From: Selenomonas ruminantium AC2024
GTDB lineage: Bacteria; Bacillota; Negativicutes; Selenomonadales; Selenomonadaceae
Length of the DNA: 64,000 nt
Assembly: GCF_000687995.1 (NCBI RefSeq)
Contig: NZ_JIAC01000001.1
Coordinates: 1,860,001-1,924,000 of the forward strand
Direction: 5' to 3'
The first letter of the stretch is position 1. Each line of letters begins with the position of its first letter. The translations under genes and the position numbers were made by a program. Positions 58,661 through 64,000 of this stretch are shown one piece after another. Below the pieces are notes generated by a model. It was not told where the DNA came from and searched no databases. It worked only from the letters and a program-made list of their open reading frames with translations.

Positions 58661-58721
58661 AAAAAAGGCACACCTCACTCAGGAATTTGTGTTCCTCAAT
58701 GCGATGTACCCCTTTGTACAT
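58661..58721 (-). promoter_or_regulatory. Attenuator-like leader of the symporter gene
   Basis: On the minus strand the arm 58702-58710 plus 58692-58701 pairs with 58667-58685 (17 of 19 positions paired including wobbles) around loop CACAAA, followed directly by six T (58661-58666): an intrinsic terminator between promoter and ATG. Its 5' arm can alternatively pair upstream as ATGTAC (58716-58721)/GTACAT (58704-58709), which would disrupt the terminator. This is a classical attenuation layout; no leader peptide or known riboswitch was recognised. Confidence 0.6.
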
Positions 58722-58761
58722 TTACTATACATTATCTACATATGTTCTATGCTTTTTTTAC

Positions 58762-58790
58762 ATATTAACTTAATTGATATCTTTTGTCAA
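58762..58790 (-). promoter_or_regulatory. Sigma-70 promoter of the symporter
   Basis: On the minus strand TTGACA (58785-58790), 17 bases, TAATAT (58762-58767). Transcription starts near 58755, giving a leader of about 115 bases that holds the attenuator. Confidence 0.8.
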
Positions 58791-58799
58791 TATGTTTTT

Positions 58800-59110
58800 T
58801 GTAAACTTGTAAACAAGAAAACTAACTTAATTCTTGATAAACTTACATTCTAAAGTGCATATATCAAATGACTACGCTGACTTGTTAAACTATAAGTCAC
58901 CATACTATCACCACAGATTCAAGCAAAGATGCATTTGCGATTCCTAATCGAGTGTGCATTACCACAGTCAACCAGCTTTATTTATGTAAAAATATACAGT
59001 ACCGCAAGCAGTATTCTGTCATATAATAAGTCACATAGCATTTACAGGCACTGTCCTCTCCCCAATCCCCATTGGACAGCGCCGTTTGTGAGCTTCCCCA
59101 GTTCGCATAA
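58800..59110. other. Gene-free AT-rich stretch
   Basis: No supported gene on either strand between the symporter promoter and the repeat at 59118. TGTAAAC repeats (GTAAACTTGTAAACAAG near 58800-58816) may be regulator sites. Nothing else stands out. Confidence 0.4.
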
Positions 59111-59117
59111 AGAATAA

Positions 59118-59233
59118 GCCCTGACTGGTCTTTCCCCAAAACCAGTCAGGGCACTTTTTATATCATTTTCATGTTCATCCATAAAACATCATTATCAGCT
59201 ATCTAGTCAATGCAGATGTTAATTATTAACATC
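59118..59233. repeat. Hairpin plus palindrome element, copy 1
   Basis: GCCCTGACTGGT (59118-59129) pairs with ACCAGTCAGGGC (59141-59152), followed by ACTTTTTAT, a good terminator. Downstream lies the 19-base palindrome GATGTTAATTATTAACATC (59215-59233). The same order occurs at 62272-62388. Confidence 0.7.
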
Positions 59234-59276
59234 CATGCTTATAATACCTTCAATTTGTCCTTTCAACTAAATGAAG

Positions 59277-59986
59277 CTATAAGCCCTGCCACGGCGCTCT
59301 GAACGCAGGTAATGACCTTATCTGTTTATCCTGCAGTTCATAAACTATGCCGTTATCTGCCAGTTCTCGCAAAAATGCATTTAGATAAACAGGGCTTTCA
59401 AACTTCTGCATGAAATCCAGTGTAAATCTGCCATTTACCGCTGAGATTTGAATGGTGATGTCCATAACAGTGGCACTCCAGGCGTGGAACTCTTTTATAT
59501 ATTTTTCCGCTTCTCCGAAATTCGCTTTTCCCACATAGCTCACATTGGCCGCAGCAAATCGATTGGCAGCCTCATCAACCTTTGCCATCATCTCCAGTCT
59601 TTCCTTATGCGTTCCCTTTGCCAAAAGCATTTTGGTCAAGCCGGCCATATGCGCCACGCCGGACAGTACCATCTCTTCATTTGCCTGTGCCGCAGTCCTA
59701 TTCCTATATGCCTTCACCTGCTCAGGGAGTGGCAATTTACGCAGCTGTTCATCATATTCCAGAAAAGCACCTCCGACCAGGCTTTGATGAGCCCGGGGTG
59801 CATGCAGGGCCTGGCGCTGATTAACGCACAAAATTACGGATACCGCTCCATCGTGGTATCCACTGCCCTGCGTAGTACCACAGGGTCAACAGCATCCTGC
59901 AGCCGTATACGGATTTTAATTGTATATGGATTATCCTTACGTGAACGATAAAGGGGAATGATTTCGGTAAACAGTCTCTGTTCCAT
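59277..59986 (-). pseudogene. Decayed condensation-fold acyltransferase
   Basis: ATG 59986 (GGAGGTGCTGGC upstream) starts MEQRLFTEIIPLYRSRKDNP ... VDTTMERYP and stops at TAA (59837-59839) where PYF would be expected. A second open part (about 59277-59780, another frame) continues with SYVGKANFGEAEKYIKEFHA and MDITIQISAVNGRFTLDFMQ, the C-terminal half of a condensation-domain or alcohol-acetyltransferase-like protein. Roughly the middle 200 residues are missing. The gene is therefore dead, with an internal deletion and frame loss. Related enzymes acylate alcohols or amines. Confidence 0.7.
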
Positions 59987-60139
59987 GCCAGCACCTCCAA
60001 CCTCAAGCTACAACTATTTTACCATAAAAAAGCGACACGACCTTCCCCGCCTGTCTGAAAACAGGAAAAAAACGTTCTGGTGACGAATAAAGACTTAATT
60101 TCACACAGATATAACTATATGATTAGGGAGGTCTGCCTT

Positions 60140-60379
60140 ATGACCATTGAAACGGAACGAAATTCACAGGCACAAGCTAACCCTGTATTCATGACGGCAA
60201 AAACTGCCATCTGCCTTATGGCTGCCGCTAATATTCCTGATGCTTCCACAATCGTCCGTTGCTTAGAACTTGAAAATCGTGACCCTCTGCAAAATATGAT
60301 TGACCCTGATGTTATACTTGGCAATGCTCTGGTAGTTGAAACAAAATATCGCGCCATGTGCTCTTTGATAAAAGATTAA
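60140..60379 (+). CDS. Small protein of unknown function
   Basis: A 79-residue protein from ATG 60140, preceded by GGGAGGTCTGCCTT; an upstream in-frame start at 60080 is less likely. It starts MTIETERNSQAQANPVFMTA and contains ASTIVRCLELENRDPLQNMI. It is 35 bases upstream of the methyltransferase gene, on the same strand. No family recognised. Confidence 0.6.
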   Translation: MTIETERNSQAQANPVFMTAKTAICLMAAANIPDASTIVRCLELENRDPLQNMIDPDVILGNALVVETKYRAMCSLIKD

Positions 60380-60414
60380 CTTGCTTCGCTTGTTTCCAGA
60401 AAGGATAATGCTGT

Positions 60415-60906
60415 ATGAAAGGAGCTTGGCTAAAGGCAATTCTATTATTGCCCTTTAACGTTACAGTCATAATCCCCATCCTGCTGTTATGGTATACAGA
60501 TTATCAGTGGTGCATTCCAGCAATGTCACAAATCATTTTAGGCGTTATATTATTCTGTGGTGGATTGGGCTTATTTATCAAAACCACACTACTTTTTCAT
60601 AAGATGGGCCAGGGAACCCTTTCGCCATTAGCGCCGCCTAAGCGGCTCATTATTCAGGGGCCATATAAAATAGTCCGTAATCCGATGCTATTAGGAATCC
60701 TTTTTATCCTGTTATCAGAGGCGCTTCTTTTTAGTAGCTGCTGTATTTTTATATATACGCTTATCTTTTTCCTTATTAATTGCATATACTTTAAGACTGT
60801 GGAAGAAAAGATGCTAATCAAACGCTTTGGTCAGGATTACATCACATATAGGAACAGTGTTCCCATGTGGCTGCCTAATTTTCGCGGTAAATGCAAGGTG
60901 AATTAA
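60415..60906 (+). CDS. ICMT/PEMT-like membrane methyltransferase
   Basis: A 163-residue protein with four or five hydrophobic segments and the family motif GPYKIVRNPMLLGILFILLS followed by VEEKMLIKRFGQDYITYRNS. It belongs to the isoprenylcysteine carboxyl methyltransferase/phospholipid methyltransferase group, using SAM to methylate a lipid-like or small hydrophobic acceptor. The target is unknown. Between two small-gene neighbours on the same strand. Confidence 0.8.
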   Translation: MKGAWLKAILLLPFNVTVIIPILLLWYTDYQWCIPAMSQIILGVILFCGGLGLFIKTTLLFHKMGQGTLSPLAPPKRLIIQGPYKIVRNPMLLGILFILLSEALLFSSCCIFIYTLIFFLINCIYFKTVEEKMLIKRFGQDYITYRNSVPMWLPNFRGKCKVN

Positions 60907-60962
60907 TATCCACATTCTAATCCTTTTCAATACATAAAGCTTTTTGCGGAGGATGAAATGCC

Positions 60963-61784
60963 ATGCAGAATCATACGAAAACAAATCTCCCACATCAGCT
61001 GCTTGCTGATGCCGCCAACACACTTACCCGTTTTCTCGGTGTGCGCGACCTACCAAAACTAAGCCACAAAACCTTACAACGCAGATATGGCATTGAACAG
61101 GCAGATGTGCTTATGCTTTTCGGTGGCACTATTCCCTTTGGCTGTGATGTTGCTGCTGCCGCATGGAGGCGAGGCGTGGCCCGTCACCTGATGATAGTTG
61201 GCGGCATCGGTCATACCACGCAGTCTCTTAGGGGTAAATTTAGAACCAGATTCCCGGATATGGATACCGATGATAAATCAGAGGCTGAGCTGATTGCTAG
61301 CTACCTGTCCCGGAAGTACGATATTCGTGATATCCTCCTGGAAACAAAATCCACCAACTGCGGTAATAATGTCACTTATGCCCTAGCAAAACTCAAAGAG
61401 GCAGCTATCCCGGCAAAATCGCTCATAATCATGCAGGATCCTTCTATGCAACGCCGCATGGCTGCCGGCTTTGCCAAGGAGCTGAAACATGGCAAGGATA
61501 CTACCATCATAAACTATGCGACTTATCGTCCCTATCTTACTGCTAAAAATGGTCCCCTACGCTTTATCCGCCAATATTGGGGCCTATGGGATATAGAGCA
61601 TTATATTACACTGCTTCTAGGAGATATCTCCCGTCTCAGAGATGACACGCAAGGTTATGGCCCTAATGGCAAAGGTTTCATCACGCATGTAGATATTCCA
61701 CCGGAAGTCGAAAAAGCTTTTCACATTCTAAACGTCAGCCAACTGGGCACCATCCGCACTGCCAACCCAGCCTTCAGAAGCTAA
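60963..61784 (+). CDS. YdcF-family protein (DUF218)
   Basis: A 273-residue protein of the YdcF/DUF218 type without the membrane part. Family features: ADVLMLFGGTIPFGCDVAAA, HLMIVGGIGHTTQSL, SEAELIASYL, LLETKSTNCGNNVTYALAKL and IIMQDPSMQRRMAAGFAKEL. Members include envelope-related and SAM-binding proteins of uncertain function. 56 bases after the methyltransferase gene, so probably cotranscribed. Confidence 0.85.
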   Translation: MQNHTKTNLPHQLLADAANTLTRFLGVRDLPKLSHKTLQRRYGIEQADVLMLFGGTIPFGCDVAAAAWRRGVARHLMIVGGIGHTTQSLRGKFRTRFPDMDTDDKSEAELIASYLSRKYDIRDILLETKSTNCGNNVTYALAKLKEAAIPAKSLIIMQDPSMQRRMAAGFAKELKHGKDTTIINYATYRPYLTAKNGPLRFIRQYWGLWDIEHYITLLLGDISRLRDDTQGYGPNGKGFITHVDIPPEVEKAFHILNVSQLGTIRTANPAFRS

Positions 61785-61856
61785 CGCATTGGATTTATGA
61801 CGAAATTAACGCGGTTTGATATATGCTTCAATACCCTAGCTGCCGGAGAGTGTAAA

Positions 61857-61913
61857 ATGGGAATAAAAAAATCCCTAAAAAGAATTAACACTTTTGAGCG
61901 ATTAGGGATATAA
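61857..61913 (+). CDS. 18-residue cationic peptide overlapping a hairpin
   Basis: ATG 61857, eight bases after GGAGAG, reads MGIKKSLKRINTFERLGI, stop at 61911-61913. Within it ATCCCTAA (61871-61878) and TTAGGGAT (61902-61909) pair perfectly, with an inner AAAAG/CTTTT, so translation would open the hairpin. It lies 35 bases before the bacteriocin-like gene and may be a leader peptide or a signal peptide. Very short, so uncertain. Confidence 0.4.
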   Translation: MGIKKSLKRINTFERLGI

Positions 61914-61948
61914 AGAACAGAAGAAAATTATTTAGAGAGGTGATTACC

Positions 61949-62177
61949 ATGAAAGAGCTGATTCGTAATAAAATGAATGATACCGACTTAGGCAATGTAG
62001 TTGGGGGGGAATAAGCCCGAAGAAAAAGCCCCAAAGAAAAAGCAGCCTAAGATTGAAAAAGTTCCTGTTCCCGTTCCACCAATTAATATCATTCCTGTTC
62101 CACCTTTGGACATAGACAAAATCGATATTTCCTTTCCTTCAGGAAAAAAGTCCCCAAAAAATGAAAAGAAAAAGTAA
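61949..62177 (+). pseudogene. Double-glycine peptide precursor frameshifted at a G7 run
   Basis: ATG 61949 follows GAGAGGTGATTACC. It encodes MKELIRNKMNDTDLGNVVGG and then, because of seven G at 62003-62009, hits TAA at 62012. The last residues (DTDLGNVVGG) form the double-glycine leader recognised by C39-peptidase exporters. With six G the frame would continue for 55 codons: a lysine/proline-rich core (NKPEEKAPKKKQPK, VPVPVPPINIIPVPP, SGKKSPKNEKKK) ending at TAA 62175, just before a terminator. The gene therefore looks like a bacteriocin or signal-peptide precursor that is out of frame in this sequence. Phase variation by slippage, a real mutation, or a base-call error in the run all fit. 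Confidence 0.65.
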
Positions 62178-62190
62178 TTAAGATGGTGAA

Positions 62191-62229
62191 AAGAAGGTGA
62201 GACACTCTGTAGCAGTTGTTCACCTTCTT
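62191..62229 (+). terminator. Terminator of the peptide precursor
   Basis: AAGAAGGTGA pairs with TCACCTTCTT, followed by TTTT, 14 bases after the frame-corrected stop. Confidence 0.8.
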
Positions 62230-62271
62230 TTTTCATGCCCGCGATTACACACTAGCTACCATCAATAGTCA

Positions 62272-62388
62272 AGCCCTGACTGGACGTTCATCCATACCAG
62301 TCAGGGCTTACTTGTTATGATATGAACATGCGTTCATGCGAGGGGGCGGGGACATTACATACCATTACAGATGTTAATTATTAACATC
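62272..62388. repeat. Hairpin plus palindrome element, copy 2
   Basis: AGCCCTGACTGG (62272-62283) pairs with CCAGTCAGGGCT (62297-62308), and GATGTTAATTATTAACATC is at 62370-62388. Matches 59118-59233 in both parts, though the loop and spacer differ. The palindrome lies directly after the thpR remnant stop. Confidence 0.7.
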
Positions 62389-62389
62389 C

Positions 62390-62654
62390 TTATCGTTTGC
62401 TGGTTACGCCAATCTCCGTATATATCATGCCATGTTTGCCACGTTCTGACCGCATTAGGGAGATATGTTCTATGACCATTTCTCCCTGTGGCGGCTCGAC
62501 TTCAGGCAAAATCGTCTTGCCGTGATAAGTTGCCTTGCGAACCACTGTAATATGTGGATTAAACCGCCACGCCGGAAGCTTTTAATCGTGACTGAAAAGC
62601 CTCCAAAGCATCTATCATAGGGTCCGTAAACTGAATGCTAATAAAAAGCCTCAT
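62390..62654 (-). pseudogene. thpR: ThpR (2'-5' RNA ligase family) remnant
   Basis: ATG 62654 overlaps the previous stop (ATGA). The first 32 residues MRLFISIQFTDPMIDALEAF ... are the start of a 2'-5' RNA ligase/cyclic phosphodiesterase; then a stop, and the sequence resumes in another frame with RFNPHITVVRKATYHGKTIL ... ISLMRSERGKHGMIYTEIGV, the C-terminal HxTxxR-like motif (HITVVR). The middle, including the first HxT motif, is missing. Dead, in operon with the cobalamin gene. Confidence 0.75.
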
Positions 62655-62992
62655 GAATTTCCCATCCCCTTATCCGAATACAGTGGGATTACATTGATTA
62701 CCGGTTCCTCGTAAGGATGAACCTCACGAATTGCTTTTAATGTCTCCTGCAGAGCCTCCTCCTGGATGTTGACCTCTACTTTTATTTCCGGAGCTTCGCT
62801 GATTTCATCACATGTACCAATATATGGCTGGCTTCCCTGCAATGGCCGCCAGGTTCCCGTCACATGGCTGTATGCCAGACAACTGTCATAGTTTCCGATT
62901 TTTCCAGCCCCAACTGACTGCAAAGCCTGCCGTAACTTAGCAAGATGTGTTTCCGGTATGAAAATCTCCAGCTTTAACTTTGATACGTTCAT
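62651..62992 (-). CDS. NIF3/YqfO-type CutA-like domain protein
   Basis: About 113 residues from ATG 62992 (AGGAGGATATAAAATC upstream). Blocks KLEIFIPETHLAKLRQALQS, GAGKIGNYDSCLAYSHVTGT, FRPLQGSQPYIG-like text and EVHPYEEPVINVIPL define the CutA-like domain inserted in NIF3 proteins, here free-standing. Function unknown. Its C-terminus is the only close match in the window to residues 28-57 of the chimera at 18865-19344. Lies between the adenosyltransferase gene and the thpR remnant. Confidence 0.85.
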   Translation of the reverse strand: MNVSKLKLEIFIPETHLAKLRQALQSVGAGKIGNYDSCLAYSHVTGTWRPLQGSQPYIGTCDEISEAPEIKVEVNIQEEALQETLKAIREVHPYEEPVINVIPLYSDKGMGNS

Positions 62993-63017
62993 GATTTTAT
63001 ATCCTCCTGCTCGTGTG

Positions 63018-63590
63018 TTAACACTCAATCCCCTTACGGGCCTCAACGCCCTTTGTATAGTAGTGCTTAACTTCCTTCATGTCCGTCACAAGATCCGCAC
63101 GCTCAATCAGCCAATCTGGAGCGCCTCTTCCGGTCAACACCATTTCCGTATCCTCCGGCACCATTTTCAATAGTTCCTCAACAGCGGTTCTGCCTATCAA
63201 ACCAAAATGCAGTGCCACATTTAGTTCATCCAGGATTACCAAGCCGTATTTTTTTGAAGATATGGCTCTTTTCACTTCCTCAAAGCCCGCGTTTATAAGT
63301 TCAATATAATCTTGCGGAGGCTTTCCTTTCGGAAATATCACGACAGCATCTCCAAATTTATCTTGTAACTCATTGCTTAATGTTCCTTCTTCTGCAATGA
63401 AAAACGGCTTTCCACTGGTTCTTAAGGTAAGCTCAGGTAAAAATCCCTGCAGTATCTTCTGCTCACTGTATGCCAGACTTTTCATGAACTGCATGATATA
63501 TACTTTCCTGCCTGCCCCTAAGGCTCTAATGGCAAGACCAATGGCAGCCGTAGTCTTTCCTTTGCCATTTCCTGTATAGACCTGAAGCAT
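63018..63590 (-). CDS. cobO: Cob(I)yrinic acid a,c-diamide adenosyltransferase (CobA/BtuR type)
   Basis: About 190 residues from ATG 63590 (AAAGGAGGTCAGC upstream); a longer frame starting at 63692 lacks a site. Walker A TGNGKGKTTAAIGLAIRALG, FMKSLAYSEQKILQGF, and YGLVILDELNVALHFGLI (the DELN region) are typical of CobA/CobO/BtuR. It adenosylates cobalamin precursors. A cobalamin-related gene fits an anaerobe using B12 enzymes. No cobalamin riboswitch was recognised upstream. Confidence 0.93.
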   Translation of the reverse strand: MLQVYTGNGKGKTTAAIGLAIRALGAGRKVYIMQFMKSLAYSEQKILQGFLPELTLRTSGKPFFIAEEGTLSNELQDKFGDAVVIFPKGKPPQDYIELINAGFEEVKRAISSKKYGLVILDELNVALHFGLIGRTAVEELLKMVPEDTEMVLTGRGAPDWLIERADLVTDMKEVKHYYTKGVEARKGIEC

Positions 63591-63722
63591 TAAGCTGACC
63601 TCCTTTAATGTGTATATAATTCCGTATCTATGGCCAATCTCCTTCTTACCGGGAGGAATAGCTGCCCCTATGGTATAACCTAAAATATACATTCGCTAGT
63701 CTCTCTTTACCTGTTACCTAAA

Positions 63723-63753
63723 AATGACGCCAGGCTTAGCACCTTGCGTCATT
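63723..63753 (-). terminator. Terminator of the Rpn remnant
   Basis: AATGACGC/GCGTCATT stem, followed on the minus strand by TTTTAGG. Related in layout to the terminator of the intact Rpn-like gene at 7633-7660. Confidence 0.65.
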
Positions 63754-63758
63754 AGTCA

Positions 63759-63880
63759 TTATTTATTGTTGTTTACCACACGCATAATCTGTTCTTCTGC
63801 GCTTCAATGTTGATAACCAGGCGTATGCGCTCATTCGTTTCTAATGCTACTGCGTGAAATATTACATCGAAGGTTATAGC
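63759..63880 (-). pseudogene. Internally deleted copy of the Rpn-like gene
   Basis: The minus strand reads ITFDVIFHAVALETNERIRL, then VINIEAQK, like residues ITFDIIFHALT...NIEAQK of the gene at 7671-8633. It then jumps, in a shifted frame, to EEQIMRVVNNNK and the stop (63759), equal to that gene's last residues EEKIMKVIKKDKN. The N-terminus and most of the middle are gone. Confidence 0.75.
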
Positions 63881-63926
63881 GACTATTAGACGGAAGTTTC
63901 AACGGCTAGGGAGTGAACGGCATGGT

Positions 63927-64000
63927 TTACGGTGCGAATGACGGTGTTACCTCACCCACTTCACCATCCAGCGAAACCGTCATCTGGGTTTCGACGTCAG
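63927..64000 (-). CDS. 3' end of an unidentified gene (edge)
   Basis: The last 24 codons of a minus-strand frame that enters from the right edge: DVETQMTVSLDGEVGEVTPS, then FAP and a stop at 63927. Too short to identify. Confidence 0.35.
   Translation of the reverse strand, partial: DVETQMTVSLDGEVGEVTPSFAP

Noticed and set aside
62003-62009. Programmed ribosomal frameshift of the -1 type at GGGGGGA
   Set aside because: A -1 shift would lead to a different, unbalanced frame ending in TAG; the natural-looking core is in the +1 frame (one G fewer), so slippage of DNA or a sequence error is preferred.
61988-62236. 82-codon minus-strand frame
   Set aside because: Is the reverse of the proline-rich core and terminator of the peptide precursor; rich in Phe and Gly because the other strand is rich in Lys and Pro.

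Overview
The window looks like a chromosome segment of an anaerobic, diderm, Gram-negative Firmicute, most likely a Selenomonas-like member of the Negativicutes. This is an inference from three things: strong AGGAGG-type ribosome binding sites beside exported (Tat) molybdo-enzymes and a periplasmic-adaptor efflux module; a DnaE polymerase; and anaerobic metal enzymes (a CooS carbon monoxide dehydrogenase, the radical-SAM protein HydE, cobalamin adenosyltransferase). No rRNA, tRNA or CRISPR array was seen.

1-9 kb is the replication/regulation end of a phage-like element on the minus strand (sigma-like factor, a 31-residue peptide, a small phage protein, DUF2800, DUF2815, family A DNA polymerase running off the left edge). 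A NACHT NTPase, a probable anti-phage protein, lies divergently beside it, followed by an Rpn/PD-(D/E)XK gene and a cluster of repeated ATCGTTA sites. 9-11 kb is an intact IS1182-type element. 11-16 kb holds a metallo-hydrolase gene with one in-frame stop and a TetR/HlyD/two-ABC-2-permease operon with two identical operators and no ATPase gene. 16-20 kb holds a broken serine recombinase and an operon containing a three-part chimeric gene, a sirtuin and a macrodomain protein, bracketed by diverged direct repeats.

20-25.3 kb is a one-module NRPS (A-PCP-C) with a MATE exporter and a TIGR04076 protein. 25.4-35.4 kb is mostly housekeeping or small conserved genes (dnaE, nucleosidase, hydE, ribokinase), but includes a protein with an R-S-E (ADP-ribosyltransferase-like) pattern overlapping hydE, a DUF6033 protein and a thioredoxin-fold protein without its cysteines.

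35.6-45.4 kb is an exported molybdopterin respiratory system of unknown substrate: catalytic subunit, FeS subunit, NrfD, chaperone, NapG- and NapH-like proteins and an extra ferredoxin, followed by a sigma-54 activator gene. A consensus sigma-54 promoter and three enhancer-like repeats precede the catalytic gene, so the last gene probably controls the first. 45-51.7 kb carries small secreted and hypothetical proteins, a phosphoesterase, a cupin, an MFS exporter with a clear promoter/operator, and several very small genes.

51.8-57 kb is a CODH operon: CooS with a histidine-rich N-terminus, an SsuABC-type transporter, and a divergent Rrf2 regulator. 57-58.8 kb is a DASS anion transporter behind an attenuator-like leader. 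59-62.4 kb, bracketed by two copies of a hairpin-plus-palindrome repeat, contains a decayed condensation-fold acyltransferase, a methyltransferase, a YdcF protein, and a double-glycine peptide precursor frameshifted in a run of seven G at its cleavage site. The right end has a cobalamin adenosyltransferase operon with a decayed thpR, a deleted second copy of the Rpn gene, and the 3' end of an unidentified gene.
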